A stretch of 64,000 bases of DNA from Trematomus loennbergii. Taxonomy: Eukaryota > Chordata > Actinopteri > Perciformes > Nototheniidae. Below are positions 43,263-54,198 of this stretch, piece after piece; the first letter of the stretch is position 1; every line of letters begins with the position of its first letter. The stretch lies in contig JAAOOA010000092.1 of assembly GCA_012861695.1 (NCBI GenBank), positions 372,001-436,000 of the forward strand, given 5' to 3'. The notes beneath the pieces were generated by a model, which did not search any database, was not told the origin of the DNA, and saw nothing but the letters and a program-made list of their open reading frames with translations. Both the position numbers and the translations under genes were made by a program.

Positions 43263-43921
43263 TTTCATTTTAAAGTAAATTCAGATTGAACATAGTAAAA
43301 AAATGTAAATTATAGTGTCCGTCCAAAAAAGAAACATTACTTATAGTGAAAACCACCCTTGAATGATGGGATAGTAGACTAAAAGCTTTAGGAAGCCAGA
43401 CTATAACATATAATAAGTACCCTGTATCAAGATTGATGCAAACAAGTGACATTTGACCTTTTTAGAGAGGTTTAGCAAAAGGAAAACCACCTTTGGGGTC
43501 ATTTGGGTGGATTTGCCGTTTCTCTGGAACCCATTGGTCGATGTTGGTGATTGACACCTCTTTTGAACTGTTAGAGCCAATAGAATCGATGGGGAAGTTC
43601 CAGATACACACACACGTTACCATTGAGGTGTGAGACTTAAGGCCCCTACACACCAATCTGACACCAAAGAACACGTCCCGACGGACCCGACTGTTGTGTC
43701 TCCTGCGTCTTGGCCACAGTCGCACTAGAATTTTTCGCTCAGGGCTCATTTAGACGTTTCTTGTGAGACTTGTGTTTTGTTTTCTGTAAAAATGGTTCGT
43801 ATCGTCAGTTAGCTGAGTTTCTTCCTGTTAAGTGAGTATGGAACATTAATAGTTTCATAAATGTTAAGAAGTCCTGAGACACAATTTCGTGAAGGAAAAA
43901 AAAGCTTAACAGGTTAACAGT
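43263..43921. repeat. dispersed repeat, unknown family, copy 1
   Basis: 43263-43621 matches 58214-58563 at roughly 85-90% by eye, sharing AAATTATAGTGTCCGTCCAA, AAAGCTTTAGGAA and CCAATAGAATCGA. A second matching block (43790-43921, GAGTTTCTTCC and GCTTAACAGGTTAA) corresponds to 59055-59197. The spacing between blocks differs by several hundred bases. No coding domain is recognised. Confidence 0.75.
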
Positions 43922-45102
43922 AGGCTAACAGTTTGCTAGCTGCTGTAGGCCTATGTTAACGTTTGCTAATGTTAATCTATCAAAACACACAGTCGATAGC
44001 GTTAATGTTAGCTATTAAGCTACCTGTTTAAGTATAATATAATACACCCAAGGCTATAAATTAGCTACTTACTTAAAACGGAGAGCCGTGGAGAACGTTC
44101 ACCTCACGACAGTGGAGCTACGCAGGCAGTCCTTCCGAATGTAAAAGGGGAAAAGGGAGGGCAAAGTGGCGGGCTGCGCAGACAGGACAGTATATGTGGC
44201 AATTCAATTGTACATATTTTTTTCTAATTACTTTTAAATGAATGAAATGAACTTGTTTTAAACAGTGACAATATATGTTAAGATGAATTAAAAAAGATAA
44301 GAAGGATGCAATAACACATTCAAATCTATTAAAAAAAAAAAGGCTAGATTAAAACATGTAACATCTAAAAGGGGTCAGAATCAGTTTTTTCAGTGTATTG
44401 GACGTTGCAGGATATAAAATAACGTTACCAGTCAAATAAAACATACAAATAGACACACTCATTCATTCTGCCCCAGATCAAATTTAATACCTCCCCTCCT
44501 AAAATTCCAGACTTTTAAAGACATTTTTAGACCTTAAATATCAAAAAATAAATGTAAGACTTTTTAAGGATCCGCGGGGACCCTGGGCATAGTTTGGACT
44601 TCCAGATTGTAGAAAAGCTACAAAGTGCGCAGTGTGCACGTAGGTCTGTGTCATAATAAGCATAAATGAACATTTCTGAAAAGGGAGAAAACAATCAGAT
44701 ATGGTTGCACTTTTTACATTGTTTCGGGAAGCATTAATGATATCAATTCCCACCTCCCACGCAGGAATATAATGCCTGTAAAAACTAGATTGTATTAAGC
44801 TGGGTTTGAGGTTTGCCTAAAGTCTTTCTGCCTTGGCATACCAGTCAAAGTATGAGGACGAGATGAGAGCAGTTTAACCATTTATTTCCTTCACAACATT
44901 TGTTGACTGTCACAGTTAAAGATGATTTAGAGGCTAGAATATAAACACAAAAATAGCAATCAGGAAGAGCAAAACACTAGGGTACAATAAAATAAAATGT
45001 TGCTTTAACATAATTAGCATAAACCAAATATCATAACTTTAAAACATATTAACGACTTACTCAAATAATGCATCAAACAGTCAACTGGTGAGGAGAGCAC
45101 AT
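43922..45102. other. intergenic with a hAT terminal fragment
   Basis: No gene. Near 44480-44585 the sequence ends TTAAGGATCCGCGGGGACCC, which inverted begins CAGGGTCCCCGCGG, a terminus style of a frequent fish hAT family; the partner end was not found. Confidence 0.4.
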
Positions 45103-45109
45103 GTGAATC

Positions 45110-45717
45110 CAACCCAGTCTCACGGCATTTCGTGTTATTAGTCACGAAATTAATGTATCTATTGATTCGTGTTCACCAACACGATTTTCACATTTTTTTC
45201 GTGTCACACAGAACGATTTTAAATGCAATGTATTTCTATTGGTAGTATGTTTCGTGCCTGCAACACGTCTTTTTGTCTGGTCGGGTCTTGGAAGACCAGA
45301 AGCTGTGTGGTTCATAAAACATGTTCTTACTCAATATCTTACCCTAAGCCTAACCCTATCCCTTTTATTTTAAATTGTATAATGTCTGAGTTTTTTTGCC
45401 ATCAGTGAGGAAAAGAAATGGCCTCAGAGCCTCAGAATACTGACATCTGTATTTTATGTCATCTTTTTTTCCTTCTAATTTGTTATTATTTGGTGCAGGC
45501 ACGAAACACACTACCATATAAATACATTGCTTCTAAAATCGTCAGAATACTTAAATCTGTATTTTTTTAAATGTCTTTTTCCTTCTAATTTGTTATTATT
45601 TACATTGCTTTTAAAATCGTTCTGTGTGACACGAAAAAATGGCGAAATCGTGTTGGTGAACACGAATCAATAGATTAATTTTGTGACTATAACACGAAAT
45701 GCCGTGAGACTGTGTTG
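45110..45717. mobile_element. foldback element with ~130-bp inverted arms, copy 1
   Basis: The arms begin CAACCCAGTCTCACGGC and inverted CAACACAGTCTCACGGC and continue through TTCACCAACACGATTT and TTTTTTCGTGTCACACAG. Outside lies GTGAATC on both sides (45103-45109, 45718-45724). It is non-coding. A left-half copy lies at 62161-62380. Confidence 0.85.
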
Positions 45718-45737
45718 GTGAATCGGCTGCTTCAGAC

Positions 45738-46888
45738 TAGAGATGGGCGAGTCCTGATTCATCCGGATCATTAACCCGGATCCTAGTAATGAGCTGGTCG
45801 TGACGAGTCTCCCCTCTCCATTAACCCGAGTCCTTTGAGTCCCACACTTGGTGTGACGTACAAATTAAAACTATAAATTGCGTCACTCGCTACTCTCTTT
45901 ATAACATGTAAAATCACATTACAACGTACCCCAGTCCATCTGCCCTTTAGCAAGTAGGGCTGCCAGAAGTGATCGTTTGGCTCAGGGAGGGGACGCGGAC
46001 CAGTGAAACTTCCTGCAGACTCATGCGGACTCAGAGCCGTAACCGTAGCACATCTTAAACTGCACTGTAACTTTTAACTTTTATCCATGTATTTTTTTCT
46101 TTTAATGTTTATTTTATTATCTTTTCTTTTTAATGACTGATTTTAAATGCCATTTTTAAAATGTCTTCCATTTTTGTAAAGCACTTTGAATTACCTTGTG
46201 TTGAAAGGTGCTATATAAATAAACTTGCCTTGCCTTGCCTTGCCTTCCTTCACTTCCTGCAGACTCGTGGGGACTCAGAGCCGTAACCGTATAGCAGATG
46301 CAGAGATCCAGACTCCTCATGCACGAGCATAGCTGCGGGAACTGGGAAGTCATTTTACTTAGGGGGTGCGGCCAAAAGTGGGGAGAGATTTCAACAACAG
46401 TGATATGAAGTTTTTCAAATGTACACCATTCGCAGCCCCGTCTCCAGCACCCTACTTCCCGCGGCTATTATGCACGAGTCAACAGCAGACTCAGAGATTC
46501 GCAAATCCTGACTCACTGTGCAAAACACAGCAGAGCAGACTCGTGCGGACTCAGAGCCGTAACCATATAGCAGAGATCCAGAGATCCAGCAGACTCGTCC
46601 TCATGCACGAGTCAACAGCAGACTCAGATTCGCTAAATCGCAAAATAACCCTTTTTTTTTGTGATCAACATTTTTTATTAAAGCAAAAGACACTGTGTAG
46701 CGGAGGTTAATGTAACGTCAGTTTAATATGCTCGTGAAATGCAACACTTTTCGGTTTCACCGGTAGGATTTCTACGCTCTTGGTGATGCTGACTCATATG
46801 ACTCAAATGACTCGTATGATCCGGATCTCTTCAATGACTGACTCAGAAGACTCCGAGTCCGTAAAAGGATCCGGATTTGCCATCTCTA
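45738..46888. mobile_element. hAT-like element with TAGAGATGG ends
   Basis: The left end is TAGAGATGGGCGAGTCCTG; the right end inverted is TAGAGATGGCAAATCCGG. CCGGATC motifs recur inside both ends. The 8 bp outside do not match. Inside, 46140-46250 is a LINE-like tail (GCTATATAAATAAACTTGCC then repeated TTGCC) inserted later. A GACTCAGAGCCGTAACC phrase is repeated three times between 46025 and 46565. Confidence 0.65.
46140..46252 (+). repeat. LINE-like 3' tail with (CTTGC)n
   Basis: The sequence TAAAGCACTTTGAATTACC, then GGTGCTATATAAATAAACTTGCC, ends in four to five TTGCC units. Related fish repeats end in the same style. It is a truncated copy, too short to place in a clade. Confidence 0.5.
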
Positions 46889-47830
46889 CAAGGAACCTCT
46901 GTGGGTCCTTGGGATAAAAGGGAGAGGAGGACAGGGACCAGAGACAAGAGGGATAAGAGAGAGTTTGACTTTTTTCTGAGGTCAAGCTATTGACTACAAA
47001 TATTAAAACTATTAATACAGCGCAGTAAAAGTCCTGTATTCGAGTGTTTACTACAAGTGTTTACTACAAGAACCCACTAACACCAGAGAGAAATACAAAA
47101 AGATTCCTAGTTATTTCTCGTAATACGAATAGCAATTATTAAACAAAATACATGGAATTGTTGCGTGCTATTATTTAATGTTGTATCCATTACGTGTAAG
47201 CTTCAATCAATTTTCCTTTTTCTTTTTCTTTCTCCTCTTTTCCTGATTTGTGAATTGTTTTGTAGTTATTTGATGTATCTAAGTGTTTTTGTTTTGTCAT
47301 GTATGCCTTTGTTATATAATTTCTTTAAAATAAAAAAGGAGTGTGTCGGAGCATACCACAGGGTAGTATTTCTTATCACAGCAAAGACAAACTGCAATAT
47401 CTATGTTATGTGAGGTTTCACATTGTCCTTGCTTCCTGCTACAGGGAGGTCAGAGTTCACAGTACGCCAGACCAGTGGTTCCCAACCTTTTTTTTTCTCG
47501 TGTCCCCCTTCATCTGCCCCTGAGGAGCCTTTAGAGAGGCTCTGCGTTGTTCCTCCCAGTGAAGGCCAATCTCTCAAACGCAGGCCACAATCACATACAC
47601 ACCTCCATTTAGAAACTCTGTCACACTGTCTGTGGGTTTACTACTTCCCGTGTGCAGGGGGGGGAGTGGGTTTCTGAAACAAGTAGCAAATAGAAGCAGC
47701 TATGTCATAAGAATGCATCATATCTAAGGGACATGCTTTAAAAGGAGCAGTTTCCGACGCTCCTGTTATCAGAGGCAGGTGTCAGGAATGCCAGTCCAAT
47801 TCTTGGCATACCTCTGTGTGCCAAGCTCCC
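46889..47830. other. upstream region of nppb; repeat relic, no other gene
   Basis: At 47473 CAGTGGTTCCCAACCTTTTT begins, the end sequence of a common hAT family; the copy has no visible partner end and probably runs to about 47690. The 140 bp from there to the TATA box are unique-looking and may hold the nppb proximal promoter. No other coding region. Confidence 0.45.
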
Positions 47831-47831
47831 G

Positions 47832-47839
47832 TATAAAAG
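47832..47839 (+). promoter_or_regulatory. nppb: TATA box of nppb
   Basis: TATAAAAG lies 94 bp before the start codon. That spacing allows transcription to begin near 47860 with a short 5' leader. A TTATCAGAGG word (inverted GATA motif) sits about 65 bp upstream at 47766, in line with GATA regulation known for cardiac natriuretic peptide genes. Confidence 0.6.
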
Positions 47840-47932
47840 TGAAGCTACTGCTGCTGGCCCAGCATCCAAACAGCTTCCAGAAAAACAAGATCTTTCATCC
47901 ATTGATACCATCAACAGGAACTCACAGGAAAC

Positions 47933-48967
47933 ATGTGTCTGTCTTCCATTCCCCTCTGTGGCTTCCTCCTCATCTTAAACCTACAGCTGTTCTACACATC
48001 TCCCATCAGCCCCGGCCTCTCTGACGCTGACATAGACTTCTTTAAGGTGAGGCTCTGATTGGTCCTGAAACCTGGGGTGGTAGTTTGTATGAGATCAAGG
48101 GAACATGGACAACACTTTCAACACTTGCAGAGACTGCATTTTATTTAACCGATTTATGTTTAGTTATAGATCGTAATGTATAAACATCATATCCTACATT
48201 ATTTGGACCCTTGGGACCATATATGATATAATTGGACTTTGATGTGATCAGATATGAGTTACTGAAGTTAAATATGTGCTCTAAGCAAATAACTGAAAGT
48301 GTCATGATAACGTGACAAATAATGCTACGGTTGTAGAGTCAACCACATTGAATTAAGGGCTGAAAATGTGAATATTTGGCGATTACCCTGTAGATTAGAA
48401 GAATATCACAAATGCTTCTAATGGTCTTAACATCTGCTTCCGATTACTATGTCTAAAGGTGCTGACATCATTGTTTGAAGGCCCTTCCTTGAATGTATGT
48501 CCTTAATCCAAATTTGAAATGTTTCTGTCTAGTATGCAAGACATGGCATAACCTGTGTATATGTGGATGTTGCAGGAGCTCCTTAGCAGACTCGAGGAGT
48601 CCGTTTCCGAAGTGGAGCAGAGTGTCACTGCAGAGAGGAACCTGGAGAGCCTGAGCACAGAGGAGGCGGCAGACGGACAGCAGCCCCCCCAACTCTGGAT
48701 GAGGCAGCAATCAGGGAGTTTCTCTCAGCAAAGAACCTGAAGAGCGTCCGCAGCGACTCGACCAGGAAGTCGTCCAGCTGCTCGGCCGGCGGATGGACCG
48801 GATCGGCTCCATGAGCTCTCTGGGCTGCAACACAGTCGGCAAATACAGTAAGTTACAGTGACCACATGTTTGTAATCATATTAAATAATAACATGTGTAC
48901 CAATATTAAAATATAATAGTCCTAACAGAGCTGTTTGTTATCTGTTTCTCTTGCAGATCCAAAGTAA
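47933..48967 (+). CDS. nppb: natriuretic peptide precursor, B-type (BNP); two apparent 1-bp gaps
   Basis: Three exons: 47933-48046, 48576-48847 and 48957-48967, all with GT-AG borders (GTGAGG, GTAAGT). Exon 1 encodes a 38-residue start (MCLSSIPLCGF) with a hydrophobic signal peptide and then DADIDFFK. Exon 2 holds an acidic propeptide (ELLSRLEES) and the hormone; exon 3 adds only the end NPK and the stop at 48965. The hormone has the conserved 17-residue disulfide ring between Cys codons 48779-48781 and 48826-48828, with MDRIGSMSSLGC, and a tail CNTVGKYNPK. Such peptides are secreted from heart and activate guanylyl-cyclase receptors to increase salt and water loss and relax vessels. The C-terminal tail and AU-rich 3'UTR favour BNP over ANP. 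As written the frame breaks twice: a C7 run at 48684-48690 needs another C, and one T is missing after 48781 where the Phe codon should be. Both are one-base deletions, so a sequencing or assembly error is as likely as a pseudogene. Confidence 0.85.
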
Positions 48968-49160
48968 AGAGAAAGTCTTACCAGCACAATCCTGGAACTG
49001 CAATGTCTCTCCTAAAATATGATTTTATTTGAAAGCTATTTATTTACTCATATTTATTAAATATTGTTAGTTGCTAACGTGTATTTATTTAAATTGAATA
49101 TAAGAATGTTCTTTATGTACTGTTTAATGTTTAAATACATGTTTACAACTGCACATCATT
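48968..49160 (+). promoter_or_regulatory. nppb: AU-rich 3' untranslated region of nppb
   Basis: Within about 130 bp of the stop there are at least five ATTTA words (around 49034-49092, including TATTTATTTA twice). Repeated AUUUA is a known feature of BNP messages and gives rapid turnover. No perfect AATAAA was seen; a TATTAAATA near 49054 may serve. A hAT terminus begins soon after at 49180. Confidence 0.7.
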
Positions 49161-49198
49161 GAGCCTAGTGTTTCTAAAGCAGGGGTCTCCAACCTTTC

Positions 49199-49393
49199 TT
49201 CATTACATTACATGTCACTTGTTAGAGGCTTTTATCCAAAGCGACTTACATACTCAATACTGTGGGCAATCACCACAGGAGCAATTTGGGGTGAAGTGTC
49301 TTGCCCAGGGACACAACGACATGCTGACTGCAGTGGGGTTTGAACCTGTGACCCCCCCTGATCCGAACACCAACGCCACACGCCTCCTCTTCA
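49199..49393 (-). repeat. tRNA-derived SINE-like repeat
   Basis: The text contains TTATCCAAAGCGACTTACA, GTGTCTTGCCCAGGGACACA and GTGGGGTTTGAACC. The last, read on the other strand, resembles a tRNA B box (GGTTCAAACC). This layout is that of a widespread fish SINE; the tRNA head is on the right, so it is in minus orientation. No A box was confirmed. Confidence 0.5.
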
Positions 49394-49689
49394 TCTGAGA
49401 GCTACTTTGAAAAATGAAAGTGGCCAAGAGCTTCTTGCATCACATCGCTTACATTTATTCACATAGCACTCATCAGTTGAATTAAGCTACTTTTCTACAC
49501 GTGTGAAATTGCAATACCTAAAGCTTATCAAAAATCTTAACTTCACATCAAGGTCCAAGAAAACGACAATTTCTCACATATTATTATGGCCCACATAGTA
49601 AGTACATCGCTGAAAATTCACATAAATGTCCAAGAAAAAAAGAAACATTGTTCACTTCTTATTATGGCCCACGTAGTAAATACATCACC

Positions 49690-49793
49690 TTAACACTAAA
49701 ACCGCCAGAGGTCGCTGTATACTGAGCTCAACGTGAGCTCAGTCATACAAGATCTTGTATTCTCCAAGATGTTACACTATCTATAACTATATA

Positions 49794-49843
<50 letters not shown>

Positions 49844-50190
49844 AATATATCTATCTATCTATCTCTCTCTCTCTCAATCTATCTCTCTATCTATAAGGAA
49901 CCGCAGTAGACAAAAGGCGTTGCTATAGCAACACGTCATGTTTACGCTGCATTTTCTATGAGGTAAATATTACCCGCTGGTGGATATAGGTATAAATGGC
50001 AATTTTTTTGGGCGATCTTTTCAATCTGACTTCATATTGACCATTTTTAACAACAGAGGGTGCTACATAACACACTTTCAGGAAAAGTCACAGACTGGGA
50101 GACTTAATATTTTATTGAAAAAAAGTTACATACGCCTACAATCAAAAACATCTGCGGGTAAAATGTACCCGTTGGCGGTTCTAGTGTTAA
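49690..50190. mobile_element. piggyBac-like MITE (TTAA, CACTAGAACCGCC)
   Basis: TTAA is at both edges (49690-49693, 50187-50190), then CACTAAAACCGCCAG on the left and inverted CACTAGAACCGCCAAC on the right. It is 501 bp and contains a (CT)n/(CTAT)n microsatellite at 49797-49897. It splits the larger hAT element. TTAA duplication and short terminal repeats are piggyBac traits; the transposase is absent. Confidence 0.85.
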
Positions 50191-50209
50191 TCACCACCTT
50201 ACAAGCATC

Positions 50210-50590
50210 TTATGGCACATGTGTAAAATAAGTGCATTCACTCTTTTTACAGTTAGTGAGATGACTGGCACTGCATGGAGTCCCCATAGAGGTGTATGCT
50301 GGAGTGTACCCACTTAGGTTCACTCTAATAGAGTCATTTAAATGTTCATCAGTCAGTCTTGTTCTGTATTTAGATTTCATGACATTCATGTCAGAAAAAG
50401 CTGCTTCACAAAGGTATGTAGAGCCAAATAAAGCAGACATTTCCAGTGCTGCTTGGTGAATGTTCTTATAGTTTTCTGGGTCTACAAGGCTCCAGAAATG
50501 TTGTGAGTTTTGCTGAGACTTAAGCTGAACATGATTTTGGAGATTTATAACCTCCATCTCCACAGGATTGACACTGAATAGTTCAGCCAT
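50210..50590 (-). pseudogene. hAT transposase C-terminal fragment
   Basis: An open reading of 126 codons contains FGSTYLCEAAFSDMNVMKSK, then RTRLTDEHLNDSIRVNLS. This is the dimerisation region of the SPIN/Charlie group, also seen in the domesticated SCAND3 and ZBED5-type proteins. The catalytic part is missing. The frame runs past the TTAA element edge, so the last residues may be altered. Confidence 0.82.
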
Positions 50591-51348
50591 CTTATTCTTC
50601 TTCTTCGTCTTGACATTAAATTATAACTCATAATAAATCAACTGTATAGGTCTAGCCTCCCTATATCTGTGTGTGAAATTGTTCCATCCTCAAAAACAAA
50701 TAACTAATACTTCTGCAGTCTAGCTGCAGCTTCTAGCAACGTCTTCTGTTAAACAAAAGACACTGAATGTCTTGAAGGTGGCATCACACACATGACTTGA
50801 GTCTGAACACAGCAGACAACAGGAGTATTTACAACAGCATATACAAACAAAAATACTGCATGTGGGTGCACACTTACATTCTCTGTCTCACTGTTACATA
50901 AATCCCATGAATGTATGAGATTAAGTTAGCTTCATCATATCTCAATCAGAGATCAACATTTGTTTAAGTGAATAATAAAGTTTCTATCAGCCTGTCACTG
51001 ATTATTTTCAGGGAGGGGCGGGGTTTTGGAGGAACAGACGAGACGGTGATCGCGGAAGCTTTCCTCCTGCCTTCACAAACTTTACACACATATTTATCAA
51101 CTGAAAATAGCAAGAGGACATTCATACTCGCAATCCAAGGCTTGATTAAATCCACCAAAAACCTGACATGATTGTAAAGCGAGTATTTTTTAAAACATAA
51201 ATCCCTGTGTGTCTCTGAGCCGCAGCGACAGCCTGATTCAGAGCGGATTGTTCTGGGACTGGTGTTGCTTGTGTGGAGTCTATTTTTATATAACATTACA
51301 AGAGGGATTCTTATTATTACATTATATGCTTATTGTGCTCATGAGATT
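50591..51348. other. intergenic, no gene recognised
   Basis: No supported coding region. Open frames at 50964-51296 lack known domains. GC content rises near 51010-51060, without further features. Confidence 0.4.
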
Positions 51349-51356
51349 GCTATGAC

Positions 51357-52185
51357 CAGAGATGGGGTCGTTACTAAAAAAAAGTAATATATTACATATT
51401 ACATATTACTTTTAAAAAAAAAGTAATATATTACACTACTTCGTTACTCTCTACATAAAGTAACTCGTTACTTTACTCGTTACTTTACTCGTTACTTTAC
51501 TCGCAGGGCCGGCCCGCCCCTCCCTACAGGCAGATCACGCAGACTGCTAAATGTTTCAAATGTTCTCTTTAGTTCAGTTTCCATGTCGCATAAGACTGAT
51601 CCAGATAGCTCTGACTATGGCTGTCCTCTGTCTCCTGCTATCTGTATTTTGCGCAGTATATCTCTGAACGATGCGATGGTGATTCCACTGTGCAAATGGG
51701 CAACATTACCTCTACTATGAAGGATGCTACAAGCCTGTCCATCTCTGCTTTGGTTATCGGTCCTCCAAATTCTAATTTGTGCTGCTTCGGAGTCGGCGGC
51801 GGCGCACTCACAACATCCTCACTCTGGGTTCGGGGGTCCTTAGCTATTAGCTTCACCTTAGCATGTGTTCTTTGCAGGTGTTTGTTGAGGTTTGACGTGG
51901 TGTTTGCAGCAGTGGATAACAGCTTCTGGCCTGGACACAGTTTGCACCTCACCGTCACATTCCTGTCTATTCTTCGGACGAACTCAAAATAATGGGCATA
52001 CCTCCACCCCTCAAAAGTTATCACTGACTCAGCCATGTTTATGCAGCACTGCACGTGGAGATGTGGACGCGCAAGTCGCGCAGATTACGTACATATAAAC
52101 CTGCGGCGGAAACCCCTCTTGTCTGTCAGTGTGATTATGACTGATTTTATAAAAGTAACGAAGTAACGCGTGTCGCCCAACTCTG
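51357..52185 (-). mobile_element. hAT element with BED finger, copy B
   Basis: The ends CAGAGATGGGGTCGTTACT and inverted CAGAGTTGGGCGACACGCG are flanked by perfect 8-bp duplications GCTATGAC (51349-51356, 52186-52193). It is 829 bp and near identical to copy A at 13594-14486 in inverted orientation. It carries the less damaged BED-finger frame. Confidence 0.93.
51638..52054 (-). CDS. stand-alone BED zinc-finger ORF of a hAT element
   Basis: A 138-codon frame; the Met of MAESVITFEGW is at about 52033. The finger is YFEFV, then VRCKLCPGQK and SNLNKHLQRTH, followed by a Lys-rich and Pro-rich linker (SAPPPTPKQHK) and AEMDRLVASFIVEVMLP. BED fingers bind DNA and in hAT transposases recognise element ends. 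The reading stops at YCAKYR, before any catalytic domain. The open frame in an element with perfect duplications could be a remnant or a product that competes with full transposase. Confidence 0.7.
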   Translation of the reverse strand: MQCCINMAESVITFEGWRYAHYFEFVRRIDRNVTVRCKLCPGQKLLSTAANTTSNLNKHLQRTHAKVKLIAKDPRTQSEDVVSAPPPTPKQHKLEFGGPITKAEMDRLVASFIVEVMLPICTVESPSHRSEIYCAKYR

Positions 52186-52193
52186 GCTATGAC

Positions 52194-53490
52194 TATAAAA
52201 TAAATAGACAAGATCACCAATCCCAAGGTGAAATGGATTGGATAGGAAAACAAAGGGAAAAGTCTCATAAGAAAGTTTTAGCCTGCAATAACAGAGCAGC
52301 AAGGTCAGGTGCAGACACTGGCAGAATACAAAGAGTTATTCATAAACAGGACATCGCTCCGGCCTTGAGTTGCTCCCACACACAGCTAGGAAGCAGCATT
52401 ATGAAGATTCCACTATATCTGCAGAAAGCTTCAGTAAAAACAAATTACGTATGACGGTGCCAGAGTAGGGAGGGACTTCCAAAGGCCGGCCGAATGCTGA
52501 TTGGAAGGTCGTGTTGCCAAGAGACTCTATCTGAGTCTGCGCACCAACCAAAGAGAACCAATTCTAAACCATGGTATCTCTTCATCTAGTCTTGACCAAT
52601 CATAAATGTACGGGCAACGCCCTGTGTAATGAAAATGTATGCACGCACAAGGTTCGAGGCTTTTGTCCGGAAATAGACTGACAGATTACAGCTTTGCTGT
52701 CTGTGAATTCTATGATGTGACGGAGTCCTTGGCCAAGCGATATATATCTTTTGCTCTCTTTACAATAAATAGTTAAACTTAGAAGTTGTCTGTCTTTTCT
52801 GGAATTCTGAACCCAACACTTGTGTTGGTGGATAAAGCACACTGCTTGTCGCTGTGCCGCTGTCACGTCTGTTCCTTGACCGCTGCGTCACCGACCGATT
52901 TGATATTCGTGTGACAGAAAAAACAAACAAAAATAAAAGCTTTATTGTCCAGCCGCGGCCGAAAATCAAGAAGCAACGTTACTACGCTATTCGATTATGT
53001 TTTGTCACTACATCGATGCAGAATTGCCCCCGTCCGCATTGCCATGCATCGTAGAAACGATTAATTTCAACACCCCTAAGGCCTATTGTAATGGCAACTT
53101 TAATGTTCCAATGTCCTATATTCGTTTATTGCCATTACTTCACAGGAGATGGAGAGTGATCCAGACTCAGACACACCAGATGATTTTCCGGTCCTTTGCT
53201 GCAGTTTAGAATGATATTTATTGAGCGTTTACATACCAAGGTTTAATTATTCTGTCAATGGTTGTATCTACAGATTTATTTTTCTTAACTTGTTAAGGTT
53301 ATACGCGCACCCGGAAGATTCGGATGCAAGTTTTCAGCGCTTGTCCGTGCATCCATATGCTCGTTACTTTAAAACGTTTTGATGTGATTTAGGTGCCTTT
53401 TTCTGTACAGTAGTATTTGCCACGACGTTGTCTTTAGACTTTCTCGACGATGTTCGTCGCATGAATAAGCGGCAGCATTAGGGCAATATC
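52194..53490. other. intergenic, possible solo LTR
   Basis: Between about 52450 and 52818 the sequence has an ATATATAT box, then TTTACAATAAATAG and ends CCCAACA, an LTR-like promoter and polyadenylation layout. A target duplication was not found. The rest to 53490 has no recognised gene. Confidence 0.3.
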
Positions 53491-54198
53491 TGTGAATTAC
53501 TCTCACACCCTACACACTACTGAAACCACAATCAGGTCATCTACGATCTACGGAGGCCTGCTCCCACCTGTAGAGTGGCTCCACGCTTCGGGCTGGGGCC
53601 TGCTTTCACCGGGCGTGTGCTGCTGTGCGGAGGAGGATTTGCCGCGGCTGGGGCCTGCTCTCCACCTGTCCTGGTTCTGCTGTTACGGAGGCCTGCTCCC
53701 ACCTGTCGTGTGTTCCAGTGTCGTGTGCTGCTTGCTGAGGAGACCTCTTACCCCGGGGATACCACGGAGAGACCGGTGCGCTTCCTCGCTGCTGCTTTCG
53801 CCTGTCCTTTGCTGCTGTGAGGAGGAGGATTTTTGCCCCGGGAACATCGCGGATATTGTGTGCTGGTCTGGGAGGATGGCCCATATCGTGATTCTGCTGT
53901 GCCTGTTAACTGTTCTGGACTATGAGAAGATCTCTAGTCATCCTGAGAAGCCTACTGGATTCAGGTCTGTTCTGCCACCCGCAGTAGGCATCCCCTGCAA
54001 AGGGTCGGATGTGTTACACAAACAGTTACCGGTCACCTTGTCGCAGACAATCTGCTCGACAAAATATGTTTGTCTTTTTTGTTTGCCTGCGATGATGGTA
54101 CTTCAGGACTGCTTCTTAAGCTCAAATCACACTCTCGCAGACTTTTCCGGTGATTCTAAAGTAGATGACAATGTGTGTGTGTCGATTAAGAGGAAAAG

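Larger units (their letters stand above)
49180..50590 (-). mobile_element. hAT element with SPIN/SCAND3-like transposase end
   Basis: The terminus CAGGGGTCTCCAACCTTTC begins at 49180, 20 bp or so past the probable nppb message end. A minus-strand transposase C-terminus lies at 50210-50590. Nested inside are a SINE-like stretch (49199-49393) and a TTAA element (49690-50190). The opposite terminus is not identified. Confidence 0.65.

Noticed and set aside
48468..48710. 80-codon minus-strand frame across nppb exon 2
   Set aside because: Antisense to the propeptide-coding exon, no own features.
49797..49897. Candidate CRISPR-like or regular spaced repeat
   Set aside because: It is a (CT)n/(CTAT)n microsatellite without spacers; the genome is a vertebrate.
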